DNA from: an uncultured Agathobacter sp.
GTDB taxonomy: Bacteria; Bacillota; Clostridia; Lachnospirales; Lachnospiraceae
DNA length: 64,000 bases
NCBI GenBank assembly: GCA_934365945.1
Contig: CAKRNE010000001.1
Span: 310,001-374,000, forward strand
Direction of reading: 5' to 3'
Shown here: positions 26,343 to 36,123 of the stretch, in pieces
Layout of the letters: each line of letters starts with the position of its first letter
Numbering within the stretch: the stretch's first letter is position 1
The notes under the pieces: generated by a model
Database searches by the model: none
Seen by the model: only the letters and a program-made list of their open reading frames with translations
What the model was told of the DNA's origin: nothing
Program-made: the position numbers and the translations under genes

Positions 26343-26386
26343 AAAAGATCTACTCTATATTTCTTTTTATATAGAGCAAGTCTTTT
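26343..26386 (-). terminator. Hairpin between the precursor peptide and radical SAM genes
   Basis: GCTCTATAT pairs with ATATAGAGT, extended by AAAGA/TCTTT arms, and is followed by a T6 run on the minus strand. A partial terminator here would let the peptide be made in excess over its maturase, as is common in RiPP operons. Confidence 0.7.
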
Positions 26387-26393
26387 CTACAAA

Positions 26394-26501
26394 CTACATT
26401 CTCACACCTGTTCCGTACATAACTGGTCCAAATAAGTTCTTAGAGGTTTTTAATTCAGAAATCTCTACAAACTCCAAGCTCAATTCTTCAAGATTAAACA
26501 T
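26394..26501 (-). CDS. Putative RiPP precursor peptide
   Basis: A 35-residue peptide starts MFNLEELSLEFVEISELKTS and ends LFGPVMYGTGVRM. GGGAGG precedes the ATG, and a TTGACA/TATTTT promoter is about 35 bp upstream. The acidic first part looks like a leader; the Gly-rich tail with one Tyr, one Arg and two Met could be the core. It has no Cys, so it is not a sactipeptide or lanthipeptide type. Its place directly before a radical SAM gene and an exporter supports the call. No known family is recognised. Confidence 0.65.
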   Translation of the reverse strand: MFNLEELSLEFVEISELKTSKNLFGPVMYGTGVRM

Positions 26502-26535
26502 TTTTATCCACCTCCCGTTTATTGAATTTATCTTA

Positions 26536-26564
26536 AAAATACATCTCTTATTTTCAAATGTCAA
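26536..26564 (-). promoter_or_regulatory. Promoter of the precursor peptide operon
   Basis: TTGACA (26559-26564) and TATTTT (26536-26541) are 17 bp apart on the minus strand. A short dyad CGAGAATTTGAACTCG lies 30 bp upstream of the -35 and may be an operator. Confidence 0.75.
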
Positions 26565-26659
26565 GTTATTTTCATTATTTTTTTCCAAATTTCGAGTTCA
26601 AATTCTCGTTTTATTTGTAACATATTTTCCATTTTCTACGCATACATCAGATCTCTTAA

Positions 26660-27103
26660 CCACTTATAAATGTCCGTAAAATTGCAAAAGCAACTGGAAT
26701 CAGTGCTACAACCTTATATTCAATCATTCAAAAAGATTCCAATATTCGATTTGATTTTGCTTTAAGACTTGCAAACGAATTGCAAATTGATGTGAATGAG
26801 ATATGTTCTGCCAGTCCATTTTCTGACACAATTAAGGAAGAAGAGATTTATCCTACACTTCCAGACGGTTTGAACGGAGCCTTAGACGCAAGTCGTGTAA
26901 AGACTTACTTAAAAAATTCTATGTATCCGTTGATGTATCTTTTTGGCAAAAATAGTATGCCTGATGTAGATAATCTACTTACATCATTCTATCAGCTTGA
27001 TGATGAAGCCAGACAGGAAGTTGTAGAAACAATCCGTCTGAAACTGCAATATCATCGAGATCCGAAACGTGCTGAACAGATCAAGCAGATTAAAGGTTGG
27101 TAA
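26660..27103 (+). pseudogene. 5'-truncated XRE-family regulator
   Basis: The frame reads RKIAKATGISATTLYSIIQK then RFDFALRLANELQIDVNEIC, a helix-turn-helix of the XRE type, and continues to RAEQIKQIKGW. A TAA at 26657-26659 stands just upstream and no start codon or ribosome site precedes the helix-turn-helix, so about 15 N-terminal residues are missing. A later ATG (26780) would lose the DNA-binding part. Regulators of this type usually sit beside the integrase in integrated elements; here the integrase is absent. Confidence 0.75.
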
Positions 27104-27109
27104 AAAATC

Positions 27110-27147
27110 ACTCCTGTGAATGGCAAACATTCGCAGGAGTTTCTTTT
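27110..27147 (+). terminator. Terminator after the XRE remnant
   Basis: A 13-bp stem with one G-U pair (27110-27122 with 27128-27140) and a T-rich tail follow the XRE frame by 7 bp. Confidence 0.85.
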
Positions 27148-27149
27148 TG

Positions 27150-27166
27150 GGCACCGTTTTGGCACC
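27150..27166. repeat. Direct repeat near the right end of the tuf element
   Basis: This is the second copy of GGCACCGTTTTGGCACC, in the same orientation as the copy at 24710-24726. Confidence 0.7.
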
Positions 27167-27279
27167 ACTGGTCTTATTTTTCAATTTTAAATTTATCTGT
27201 ATTTTATCTTGCTGATAAATATTTCGCTATTTCTCTACTTATAATTTTTCAAATCATTCTCTCTTTAAGATACAGAAAA

Positions 27280-27305
27280 ACCCGTAGAACCGAAGTTCTA
27301 CGGGT
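27280..27305 (-). terminator. Terminator of tuf
   Basis: An 11-bp stem closed by a TTCG tetraloop (minus strand) is followed by T5, 57 bp past the tuf stop. It was probably carried in with the element-derived 3' end. Confidence 0.88.
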
Positions 27306-27361
27306 ATCTTACGTTTAGACACAACGTTATCTTACGATAACAAATCCATATTAAGATTGTA

Positions 27362-28549
27362 TTACTCGATAACTGTAGCAACACGTCCAGAACCTACTGT
27401 ACGTCCACCCTCACGGATAGCGAATGTAAGACCCTGCTCCATAGCTACTGGATGGATGAGCTCGATTGTCATCTCTACGTTATCACCAGGCATGCACATC
27501 TCTGTTCCTGCTGGAAGCTCGCAAACACCTGTTACGTCTGTTGTTCTGAAGTAGAACTGTGGACGATAGTTGTTGAAGAATGGAGTATGACGTCCACCCT
27601 CGTCCTTTGTAAGAACGTAAACCTGAGCTGTGAACTTACGGTGACATGTTACTGTACCAGGCTTAGCAAGAACCTGTCCACGAACGATCTGGTCACGGTT
27701 AACACCACGGAGAAGTGCTCCGATGTTATCACCAGCCTGAGCCTCGTCTAACTGCTTACGGAACATCTCGATTCCAGTAACAACAGTCTTCTGAACGTCC
27801 TCTTTAACACCAAGGATCTCTAACTCGTCGTTGAGGTGAAGTGTACCACGCTCTACTCTACCAGTTGCAACAGTACCACGACCTGTGATTGTGAATACGT
27901 CCTCTACTGGCATAAGGAATGGCTTATCTGTATCACGCTGTGGATCTGGGATGTAAGAATCAACAGTATCCATAAGCTCCATGATCTTGTCTCCCCAAGG
28001 TCCGTTTGGATCCTCAAGAGCCTTAAGAGCTGATCCCTGGATGATTGGGCAATCATTGAATCCGTACTCCTCAAGCTGCTCTGTAACTTCCATCTCTACG
28101 AGCTCGATAAGCTCTGGATCGTCAACCATATCACACTTGTTAAGGAATACGATGATGTAAGGAACACCTACCTGACGAGAAAGGAGGATGTGCTCCTTTG
28201 TCTGAGCCATAACACCATCAGTAGCAGCAACAACGAGGATAGCACCATCCATCTGAGCTGCACCAGTGATCATGTTCTTTACGTAGTCAGCATGTCCAGG
28301 ACAGTCAACGTGTGCGTAATGTCTCTTATCTGTCTCATACTCAACGTGAGCTGTAGAAATTGTGATACCACGCTCTCTCTCCTCTGGAGCCTTATCAATG
28401 TTAGCGAAATCTGTAGCTGTGTTACCAGCGACACGAGCTGCTAATACTGCTGTAATAGCTGCTGTTAAAGTTGTTTTACCATGATCTACGTGACCGATGG
28501 TACCAATATTACAATGTGGTTTTGTTCTTTCAAATTTAGCCTTTGCCAT
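27362..28549 (-). CDS. tuf: Elongation factor Tu
   Basis: This 395-residue GTPase carries aminoacyl-tRNA to the ribosome. G1 is GHVDHGKT at residues 19-26, G3 is DCPGHADY, G4 is NKCD, and domains 2 and 3 are complete to RVATVIE. It starts [20 protein letters not shown] after AGGAGG. It is the last gene of the str operon and also has its own promoter. The final 17 codons differ synonymously from a displaced copy 2.8 kb away, so the gene's 3' end was probably supplied by an integrating element without changing function. Confidence 0.98.
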   Translation of the reverse strand: MAKAKFERTKPHCNIGTIGHVDHGKTTLTAAITAVLAARVAGNTATDFANIDKAPEERERGITISTAHVEYETDKRHYAHVDCPGHADYVKNMITGAAQMDGAILVVAATDGVMAQTKEHILLSRQVGVPYIIVFLNKCDMVDDPELIELVEMEVTEQLEEYGFNDCPIIQGSALKALEDPNGPWGDKIMELMDTVDSYIPDPQRDTDKPFLMPVEDVFTITGRGTVATGRVERGTLHLNDELEILGVKEDVQKTVVTGIEMFRKQLDEAQAGDNIGALLRGVNRDQIVRGQVLAKPGTVTCHRKFTAQVYVLTKDEGGRHTPFFNNYRPQFYFRTTDVTGVCELPAGTEMCMPGDNVEMTIELIHPVAMEQGLTFAIREGGRTVGSGRVATVIE

Positions 28550-28614
28550 TTTGAAACGTCCTCCTTAAACTTTTATGCCCCATGGGCTATTTTTATAATC
28601 TACCGACTGCTTTG

Positions 28615-28643
28615 ATTATACGAAATAATCAAAGTTTTTTCAA
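28615..28643 (-). promoter_or_regulatory. Internal promoter of tuf
   Basis: TTGAAA (28638-28643) and TATAAT (28615-28620) are 17 bp apart on the minus strand. The -10 is within an inverted repeat CTTTGATTA/TAATCAAAG. A second hairpin with CCCC/GGGG arms lies upstream in the fusA-tuf gap. Confidence 0.75.
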
Positions 28644-28759
28644 GTAAATTTTATGGCAAATCCCCCTTTTTCAAGGGGAAATGCCTTTATTTTTGATTTT
28701 TATACCATATATAGTATATATTTCATCATTTGTACTATAATTTGTTTGCTAATCTGCAA

Positions 28760-30877
28760 TTATTTTGCGTGGTTAGCAAGAACCTTGTCCTGTACATTCT
28801 TTGGAACCGGCTCATATCTGTCGAAGAACATTGAGTAGTTTCCACGTCCCTGTGTCTTAGAACGAAGGTCTGTAGAGTAACCGAACATCTCTGCAAGTGG
28901 TACATATGCATGTACAATCTTTCCACCGCCGAGATCGTCCATACCCTCGATACGTCCACGACGAGAGTTAACGTCACCGATAACGTCTCCCATGTACTCC
29001 TCAGGCATTGTAACCTCTACCTTCATGATAGGCTCAAGTAATACAGGTGATGCCTTTGCCATAGCCTCTTTGAAACACATAGATCCGGCAATGTGGAATG
29101 CCATCTCTGATGAATCGACCTCATGGTAAGATCCATCGTATACTGTTGCATGGATACCAACTACTGGGAATCCACCAAGAGAACCGGCCTTTGTAGCCTC
29201 CTCGATACCTTCGCCGATTGATGGGATGTACTCCTTTGGAATAGCACCACCGACAACCTCTGAATCGAACTTGAAAAGTTCTTCTCCATTGGCATCCATT
29301 GGCTCGAAGCGAACCTTACAGTGTCCGTACTGTCCACGTCCACCTGACTGCTTAGCATATTTGTATTCCTGATCAACAGCCTTTGTAAATGTCTCCTTGT
29401 AAGCAACCTGAGGTGCACCAACGTTTGCCTCAACCTTGAACTCACGGAGAAGACGGTCAACGATGATCTCAAGGTGAAGCTCACCCATACCAGCGATGAT
29501 TGTCTGACCTGTTTCCTGATCAGTATGAGCACGGAATGTAGGATCCTCCTCTGCAAGCTTTGCAAGAGCCTCACCTAACTTACCCTGTCCAGCTTTTGTC
29601 TTTGGCTCGATAGCGAGCTCGATAACTGGCTCTGGGAACTCCATAGACTCAAGGATAACCGGATGTTGCTCATCACAGATTGTATCACCTGTTGTTGTGA
29701 ATTTAAATCCAACAGCAGCAGCGATATCACCTGAGTAAACCTCATCCAATTCCTGTCTCTTATTAGCATGCATCTGAAGAATACGTCCGATACGCTCTTT
29801 CTTATCCTTTGTTGCATTTAATACATAAGAACCTGCCTTACATTTTCCTGAGTAAACACGGAAGAATGCAAGCTTTCCTACGAATGGATCTGCCATGATC
29901 TTGAATGCAAGTGCTGAGAATGGCTCATCATCTGATGAATGTCTCTCAATCTCATTTCCCTCAAGATCTGTTCCCTTGATTGAAGGGATATCTGTAGGAG
30001 CTGGCATGTACTCAACAATAGCGTCAAGTAACTTCTGTACACCCTTGTTACGGTATGCAGAACCACAACATACAGGTACTGCTGTACACTCACATGTTGC
30101 TTTACGAAGAACCTTCTTCATATCCTCTACAGATGGCTCCTCACCCTCAAGATACTGCATCATGAGATCGTCATCTAACTCACAGATTTTCTCAATGAGC
30201 TCTGTACGGTACTCTGCAGCCTGATCAGCCATATCTCCAAGATCATCAGTAACTGTAATATCGTCACCCTTCTCATCATTGTAGATATATGCCTTCATCT
30301 CGAAAAGGTCGATGATTCCTTTGAAATCGTCCTCTTTACCGATTGGTAACTGAAGTACGATAGCATTTTTTCCTAATCTTGTACGAATCTGGTCAACAGC
30401 TCCGTAGAAGTTTGCACCTAAGATATCCATCTTATTGATGAATGCCATACGAGGTACATTGTATGTGTCAGCCTGACGCCAAACGTTCTCTGACTGAGGC
30501 TCAACACCACCCTTTGCACAGAACACACCAACTGCGCCATCAAGTACACGGAGTGAACGCTCAACTTCTACTGTGAAGTCAACGTGGCCCGGTGTATCGA
30601 TGATGTTGATACGATGCTCAAGTGCTCCTGGCTTTGGTTTAGTGAACTCTTCAAGTGTCCAGTGACATGTTGTAGCGGCAGAAGTAATTGTAATACCTCT
30701 TTCCTGCTCCTGCTCCATCCAGTCCATGGTAGCAGTACCTTCATGAGTATCACCGATTTTATAGTTAATACCAGTATAATAAAGAATACGCTCTGTCAGT
30801 GTTGTTTTACCAGCATCGATATGAGCCATGATTCCAATATTTCTGGTTCTCTCAAGTGGATATTCTCTTCCAGCCAA
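28760..30877 (-). CDS. fusA: Elongation factor G
   Basis: This 705-residue translocation GTPase has G1 AHIDAGKTT at residues 18-26, the switch region [12 protein letters not shown]3 DTPGHVDF, G4 NKMD, and full domains II to V ending [16 protein letters not shown]. It starts [19 protein letters not shown] after AGGAGG. Gene order rpsL-rpsG-fusA-tuf is the standard str operon. The length fits the housekeeping form rather than the TetM-type protection proteins. Confidence 0.98.
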   Translation of the reverse strand: MAGREYPLERTRNIGIMAHIDAGKTTLTERILYYTGINYKIGDTHEGTATMDWMEQEQERGITITSAATTCHWTLEEFTKPKPGALEHRINIIDTPGHVDFTVEVERSLRVLDGAVGVFCAKGGVEPQSENVWRQADTYNVPRMAFINKMDILGANFYGAVDQIRTRLGKNAIVLQLPIGKEDDFKGIIDLFEMKAYIYNDEKGDDITVTDDLGDMADQAAEYRTELIEKICELDDDLMMQYLEGEEPSVEDMKKVLRKATCECTAVPVCCGSAYRNKGVQKLLDAIVEYMPAPTDIPSIKGTDLEGNEIERHSSDDEPFSALAFKIMADPFVGKLAFFRVYSGKCKAGSYVLNATKDKKERIGRILQMHANKRQELDEVYSGDIAAAVGFKFTTTGDTICDEQHPVILESMEFPEPVIELAIEPKTKAGQGKLGEALAKLAEEDPTFRAHTDQETGQTIIAGMGELHLEIIVDRLLREFKVEANVGAPQVAYKETFTKAVDQEYKYAKQSGGRGQYGHCKVRFEPMDANGEELFKFDSEVVGGAIPKEYIPSIGEGIEEATKAGSLGGFPVVGIHATVYDGSYHEVDSSEMAFHIAGSMCFKEAMAKASPVLLEPIMKVEVTMPEEYMGDVIGDVNSRRGRIEGMDDLGGGKIVHAYVPLAEMFGYSTDLRSKTQGRGNYSMFFDRYEPVPKNVQDKVLANHAK

Positions 30878-30980
30878 GGTTTTTTCCTCCTATATTTAGT
30901 GTCCTATGCACAACCGGACTCTGTTACAAATCCGGTACGCTGCATGAATCAAAAGCAAAGCTGTATGCTTCTTACAGAAA

Positions 30981-31451
30981 CTAGAATCTGTAATGTGCGA
31001 ATGCCTTGTTTGCCTCTGCCATCTTGTGCATATCTTCTTTTCTCTTAACAGATGCGCCTGTGTTGTTAGCTGCATCCATGATCTCGTTAGCTAATCTCTC
31101 AGCCTGAGTTTTCTCTCCTCTGGCACGTGAGAATGCTGTTAACCAACGAAGGCCTAAAGCCTGACGACGATCAGGGCGAACCTCGATTGGTACCTGATAT
31201 GTGGCACCACCGATACGTCTTGCTTTTACTTCGAGAGCTGGCATTACATTGTTCATAGCCTCTTCGAATACTTCAAGAGCTGGTCTTCCTGTCTTCTCTT
31301 CTACTGTAGCAAATGCTCCGTATACAATCTTCTGAGCTACGCCTTTCTTACCGTCTAACATAATGCTGTTAACAAGCTTTGTAACTACTTTGCTGTTGTA
31401 CATTGGATCTGCTAATACGTCTCTTTTCTGAGTATGTCCTTTACGTGGCAC
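30981..31451 (-). CDS. rpsG: 30S ribosomal protein S7
   Basis: This 156-residue protein starts with [23 protein letters not shown], the conserved S7 opening, 8 nt after AAGGAGG. An in-frame ATG seven codons upstream overlaps the ribosome binding site and is rejected. The later motif [24 protein letters not shown] is diagnostic. S7 nucleates assembly of the 30S head and binds at the exit site. The 171-bp gap to rpsL holds a short CCTGCAGATGCAGG hairpin. Confidence 0.96.
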   Translation of the reverse strand: MPRKGHTQKRDVLADPMYNSKVVTKLVNSIMLDGKKGVAQKIVYGAFATVEEKTGRPALEVFEEAMNNVMPALEVKARRIGGATYQVPIEVRPDRRQALGLRWLTAFSRARGEKTQAERLANEIMDAANNTGASVKRKEDMHKMAEANKAFAHYRF

Positions 31452-31622
31452 GTTACTTCCCTCCTTAATCATGATATTTGTGGATTAATTCATCGGTACT
31501 CACATGTGTCTCTCTAATGTGTTCGTGCGGAATTGTATTCATAAAGTGAAATCCTGCATCTGCAGGTCTAATCCCAACACTAACCTACTTTAGTTCTGTT
31601 TGTGATACACAATGTTGCTAAA

Positions 31623-32042
31623 TTATTTAGCAGCTTTTGGTCTCTTTGCGCCGTACTTAGAGCGAGCCTGTTTTCTGTTTGCAACACCTGCAGTATCTAA
31701 TGTACCACGGATGATATGGTAACGTGTACCTGGTAAATCCTTAACACGGCCACCACGAATCAGAACAACGCTATGCTCCTGTAAGTTGTGTCCCTCACCA
31801 GGAATGTATGAAGTTACTTCGATTCCGTTTGAAAGACGAACTCTGGCGATCTTTCTAAGAGCTGAGTTAGGCTTCTTAGGAGTAGCTGTCTTAACAGCTG
31901 TACATACACCACGCTTCTGTGGAGAAGAAGTGTTGATTGGCTTCTTCTGGAGAGAGTTAAAGCTTCTCTGAAGAGCTGGTGCTGTAGACTTCTTTACAGA
32001 TGTCTGACGTCCTTTTCTTACTAACTGGTTAAATGTTGGCAT
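31623..32042 (-). CDS. rpsL: 30S ribosomal protein S12
   Basis: This 139-residue protein starts [18 protein letters not shown] after CAGGAGGTG. A longer in-frame start 15 codons upstream would include the ribosome site and is rejected. The decoding-centre loop [11 protein letters not shown] has the wild-type lysine at the common streptomycin-resistance position, and [10 protein letters not shown] and RVKDLPG are intact. It is the first gene of the str operon, behind a perfect consensus promoter. Confidence 0.97.
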   Translation of the reverse strand: MPTFNQLVRKGRQTSVKKSTAPALQRSFNSLQKKPINTSSPQKRGVCTAVKTATPKKPNSALRKIARVRLSNGIEVTSYIPGEGHNLQEHSVVLIRGGRVKDLPGTRYHIIRGTLDTAGVANRKQARSKYGAKRPKAAK

Positions 32043-32095
32043 TATTTTCACCTCCTGTTTTATTTTAAGCAGTGCAATCTTATGCACGCTAAAAT

Positions 32096-32124
32096 ATTAT
32101 ACAAATCCTTGTCTGTTTTGTCAA
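32096..32124 (-). promoter_or_regulatory. Promoter of the str operon
   Basis: A perfect TTGACA (32119-32124) and TATAAT (32096-32101) with 17-bp spacing lie on the minus strand, about 50 bp before rpsL. Confidence 0.92.
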
Positions 32125-32180
32125 GCCCAATTTTTAAGGCATAAAAACATTTTTACAAGGCATTTTCCGTGATATAAACT

Positions 32181-32208
32181 AAAGAAGCCCGGTTTCCCGG
32201 ACTTCTTT
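32181..32208 (-). terminator. Terminator after rpoC
   Basis: An AAAGAAG/CTTCTTT stem extended by CCGG pairs and one G-U pair, with a 4-nt loop, lies about 50 bp past the rpoC stop. The T tail on the minus strand is short and interrupted, so some read-through into rpsL is possible. Confidence 0.75.
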
Positions 32209-32256
32209 GTTTTTGGTTTGTAACAGCTTCTATAGCTTAAGTACAAACATCGGTAA

Positions 32257-35200
32257 TTATTCTACATCAACTGATTCAGCATCTGTATCAATGATTCCGA
32301 CTGCCTCTTCCTCTGCGAAATCCGCAAAATCATCATCATCAAAATCAAGTGTATCATCATCGTTTACATCGCTGTCAAGCTTGATGTTACGATAAATCTT
32401 CATACCAGTTCCGGCTGGGATGAGCTTACCGATAATTACGTTCTCCTTCATACCGATAAGTGGATCAACCTTGCCCTTGATTGCAGCCTCAGTAAGAACC
32501 TTTGTGGTCTCCTGGAATGAAGCTGCTGACAGGAATGAGTTGGTTGCAAGAGATGCCTTTGTGATTCCAAGTAATACCTGTGAACCAACTGCAAGCTCCT
32601 TGCCCTCTTCCTCAAGCTTCTCGTTGAGCTCTAAGAAGTCAAGGGAATCAACCATGCTGCCCGGAAGTAAATCTGAATCTCCCGGCTCCTCTACGCGGAT
32701 CTTCTGTAAGCACTGACGAACGATAACCTCGACATGCTTGTCGTTGATCTCAACACCCTGTAAACGGTAAACACGCTGTACCTCGCGGAGCATGTAATCC
32801 TGAACCGCACGAACACCCTTGATCTTGAGGATATCGTGTGGATTTACAGAACCCTCTGTCAGCTCGTCGCCGGCCTCAAGCTCCTGTCCGTCTACAACCT
32901 TGATACGTGAACCGTAAGGAATGAGGTAAGCCTTTGTCTCGCCTGTCTCGTTGTTTGTAACGATAACCTCACGCTTCTTCTTTGTATCCTTGATTGTGGC
33001 AATTCCACCGAACTCTGTGATAATAGCGAGTCCCTTAGGCTTACGTGCCTCAAAAATCTCCTCTACTCGAGGAAGACCCTGTGTGATATCTCCACCGGCA
33101 ACACCACCTGTATGGAAGGTTCTCATGGTAAGCTGTGTACCAGGCTCACCGATTGACTGTGCTGCGATGATACCGATTGCTTCACCGACCTGTACTGCCT
33201 GGCCTGTTGCAAGGTTTGAACCGTAACACTTAGCACATACTCCCATGTGTGAACGACATGTAAGCACTGTACGTATCTTAACCTGTGTAATTGGATTTCC
33301 GTTCTCGTCAACACCCTCTGACATAACCTTTGCTGCACGCTTTGGTGTAATCATGTGGTTGGCCTTAACGATTACATTGCCATCCTTATCGCAGATTGTG
33401 TTGCAAGAGAAACGACCTGTAATTCTCTCCTGAAGGCTCTCGATTTCCTCTCGACCCTCCATGAATGCCTTTACAACCATTCCCGGAATCTCACGTCCTG
33501 TACCTGCACAGCAGTCTGACTCACGAACGATCATATGCTGTGAAACATCTACGAGACGTCTTGTAAGGTATCCTGAATCGGCTGTACGAAGCGCTGTATC
33601 TGAAAGTCCCTTACGAGCTCCATGTGCTGACATGAAGTACTCGAGTACGTCAAGACCCTCACGGAAGCATGACTTGATAGGAAGCTCGATTGTACGACCT
33701 GTTGTATCTGCCATGAGTCCTCGCATACCTGCAAGCTGTTTGATCTGCTTATCAGATCCACGGGCTCCGGAATCAGCCATCATGAAGATGTTGTTGTACT
33801 TATCAAGACCTGTAAGAAGAGCCTTTGTAAGGGCATCATCTGTATCCTTCCATGTCTCGATAACCTCTTTATAACGCTCCTCATCAGTGATAAGTCCACG
33901 CTTGTACTGTCTTGTAATCTTATCTACAGTGTCCTGTGCATCAGCGATCATCTGTGGCTTCTGTGGTGGCACTGTCATATCTGAAATTGAAACTGTCATG
34001 GCAGCCTGGGTTGAATACTTGTATCCCATAGCCTTGACGTTGTCAAGAACCTCTGCTGTTGTTGTAGCTCCGTGTGTGTTGATAACCTTCTCAAGGATCT
34101 GCTTGATCTGTTTCTTACCAACATGGAACTCAACCTCAAACTTGAGTGCATTCTCTGCATTTGATCTGTCTACAAAACCAAGATCCTGAGGAATGTTCTC
34201 ATTGAATATCAAAAGTCCTACTGTTGTCTCTGTAAAGCCTGAAACCTCTGTGCCGTCAGCAAGCTTTACTGTACGGTGTACAAAGATATTCTGGTGAAGT
34301 GTAATCTCCTTGTTCTCGTAAGCAAGCATTGCAAGGTTAACACTTCCATAGTAACGGCCGAGAAGATCTATAGGTCTGCAAAGCACACGACGGTTTCCGT
34401 CTGTGACATCCTCAAACCAGATGAGATCATATAAGCCAAGCTCAGCCTTTCCTGTCTTGTCGTCAGGAGTTGTAAGCTTTCTAAGCTCATCAATATCATT
34501 GTATACAGTGTCTGATGACACCTGTGCAACCATCTTCGGATCATCCTTGTAATCAGCGAGCTTTCTCATTGTGAGGTAATAAACTCCAAGGATCATATCC
34601 TGTGAAGGAACGGCTACAAGTCCACCATCGGAAGGCTTAAGCAGGTTGTTGGGTGACAGAAGCATGAATCTGCACTCAGCCTGTGCCTCAGCAGTCAGTG
34701 GAAGATGTACAGCCATCTGGTCTCCATCGAAGTCGGCGTTGAACGCTGTACATACGAGTGGATGAAGCTTGATAGCCTTACCCTCTACAAGGATTGGCTC
34801 GAAGGCCTGGATTCCAAGTCTGTGGAGTGTAGGAGCTCGGTTCAGCATAACCGGATGCTCTTTGATGACGTCCTCAAGGACATCCCATACCTCCGGCTGA
34901 AGTCTCTCAACCATCTTCTTTGCACTCTTTATGTTGTGTGCGGTTCCGTTAGCGGCAAGCTCCTTCATAACGAATGGCTTGAAAAGCTCGATAGCCATCT
35001 CCTTCGGAAGACCACACTGATAAATCTTAAGCTTTGGCTCTACGCAGATAACCGAACGGCCTGAGTAGTCAACTCGCTTTCCGAGAAGGTTCTGACGGAA
35101 ACGTCCTCCCTTTCCCTTGAGCATGTCTGAAAGAGACTTAAGAGCTCTGTTTCCAGGGCCTGTAACAGGACGTCCACGACGACCGTTGTCGATAAGTGCA

Positions 35201-36105
35201 TCGACAGCCTCCTGAAGCATACGTTTCTCGTTACGAACGATGATATCCGGTGCTCCAAGATCAAGAAGTCTTCTAAGACGGTTGTTACGGTTGATGATTC
35301 GTCTGTAAAGGTCGTTAAGATCACTTGTTGCAAAACGTCCTCCATCGAGCTGAACCATTGGACGAAGATCCGGTGGAATAACAGGAATAACTGTCATAAT
35401 CATCCACTCAGGCTTGTTGCCTGACTCACGGAAAGCCTCTACAACCTCAAGTCTCTTGATGATACGTGCACGCTTCTGACCTGTAGCATTCTCAAGCTCT
35501 GCCTTAAGCTCTGCCGAATCCTTCTCGAGATCGATTGCTGCTAAAAGCTCATGGATAGACTCAGCACCCATTCCTACACGGAATGCTGAGCGGCCATAAG
35601 TATCACATGCCTCCTGGTACTCTGACTCGTTCAAGATCTGCTTGTATGCAAGCTTTGTCTCGCCCGGGTCAAGTACAATATATGAAGCAAAGTACAGTAC
35701 TCTCTCAAGTACACGTGGAGATAAGTCAAGGATGAGTCCCATACGTGATGGGATACCCTTGAAATACCAGATATGAGATACAGGAGCAGCAAGCTCAATG
35801 TGTCCCATACGCTCTCTACGAACGCTTGACTTTGTGATTTCTACGCCACATCGGTCGCAGACAACACCCTTATAACGTATCTTCTTGTATTTACCACAAT
35901 GACACTCCCAGTCCTTCGTTGGTCCGAAAATCTTCTCGCAGAAAAGACCGTCTTTTTCAGGCTTTAATGTTCTATAGTTAATAGTCTCAGGCTTTTTAAC
36001 CTCGCCATGTGACCACTCTCTGATCTTTTCAGGAGATGCTAATCCAATCTGAATCGCATCAAACTGCATTGCCTGATTATTTTCTATATTATTTGTTTCT
36101 GGCAT
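32257..36105 (-). CDS. rpoC: DNA-directed RNA polymerase subunit beta'
   Basis: This 1282-residue subunit holds the catalytic site. The zinc ribbon is seen in [20 protein letters not shown] near residues 68-87 and the catalytic magnesium loop is [12 protein letters not shown]. The second zinc site is in the [13 protein letters not shown] region, and the trigger loop region follows [18 protein letters not shown]. The C-terminus is acidic, as in many Lachnospiraceae. It starts [15 protein letters not shown] after GGGAG, 18 bp after rpoB. Confidence 0.98.
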   Translation of the reverse strand: MPETNNIENNQAMQFDAIQIGLASPEKIREWSHGEVKKPETINYRTLKPEKDGLFCEKIFGPTKDWECHCGKYKKIRYKGVVCDRCGVEITKSSVRRERMGHIELAAPVSHIWYFKGIPSRMGLILDLSPRVLERVLYFASYIVLDPGETKLAYKQILNESEYQEACDTYGRSAFRVGMGAESIHELLAAIDLEKDSAELKAELENATGQKRARIIKRLEVVEAFRESGNKPEWMIMTVIPVIPPDLRPMVQLDGGRFATSDLNDLYRRIINRNNRLRRLLDLGAPDIIVRNEKRMLQEAVDALIDNGRRGRPVTGPGNRALKSLSDMLKGKGGRFRQNLLGKRVDYSGRSVICVEPKLKIYQCGLPKEMAIELFKPFVMKELAANGTAHNIKSAKKMVERLQPEVWDVLEDVIKEHPVMLNRAPTLHRLGIQAFEPILVEGKAIKLHPLVCTAFNADFDGDQMAVHLPLTAEAQAECRFMLLSPNNLLKPSDGGLVAVPSQDMILGVYYLTMRKLADYKDDPKMVAQVSSDTVYNDIDELRKLTTPDDKTGKAELGLYDLIWFEDVTDGNRRVLCRPIDLLGRYYGSVNLAMLAYENKEITLHQNIFVHRTVKLADGTEVSGFTETTVGLLIFNENIPQDLGFVDRSNAENALKFEVEFHVGKKQIKQILEKVINTHGATTTAEVLDNVKAMGYKYSTQAAMTVSISDMTVPPQKPQMIADAQDTVDKITRQYKRGLITDEERYKEVIETWKDTDDALTKALLTGLDKYNNIFMMADSGARGSDKQIKQLAGMRGLMADTTGRTIELPIKSCFREGLDVLEYFMSAHGARKGLSDTALRTADSGYLTRRLVDVSQHMIVRESDCCAGTGREIPGMVVKAFMEGREEIESLQERITGRFSCNTICDKDGNVIVKANHMITPKRAAKVMSEGVDENGNPITQVKIRTVLTCRSHMGVCAKCYGSNLATGQAVQVGEAIGIIAAQSIGEPGTQLTMRTFHTGGVAGGDITQGLPRVEEIFEARKPKGLAIITEFGGIATIKDTKKKREVIVTNNETGETKAYLIPYGSRIKVVDGQELEAGDELTEGSVNPHDILKIKGVRAVQDYMLREVQRVYRLQGVEINDKHVEVIVRQCLQKIRVEEPGDSDLLPGSMVDSLDFLELNEKLEEEGKELAVGSQVLLGITKASLATNSFLSAASFQETTKVLTEAAIKGKVDPLIGMKENVIIGKLIPAGTGMKIYRNIKLDSDVNDDDTLDFDDDDFADFAEEEAVGIIDTDAESVDVE

Positions 36106-36123
36106 TTTGGCACTCCCTTCTAA

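Larger units (their letters stand above)
24590..27415. mobile_element. Decayed integrative element in the 3' end of tuf
   Basis: A 17-bp identity (GTACGTCCACCCTCACG on plus) occurs at 24590-24606 and 27399-27415, inside the two tuf 3' ends, and bounds about 2.8 kb. Inside are a RiPP-like precursor, a truncated radical SAM gene, an MFS exporter and a truncated XRE regulator, all AT-rich. The 17-bp repeat GGCACCGTTTTGGCACC lies near each end. No integrase gene is left. Integration by a tyrosine recombinase is inferred from the layout, not seen. The gene-free part 24607-24826 shows only the repeat. Confidence 0.7.

Noticed and set aside
26394..26588. A 64-residue form of the precursor peptide
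   Set aside because: The extra 29 codons cover the promoter -10, -35 and the ribosome binding site of the 35-residue form.
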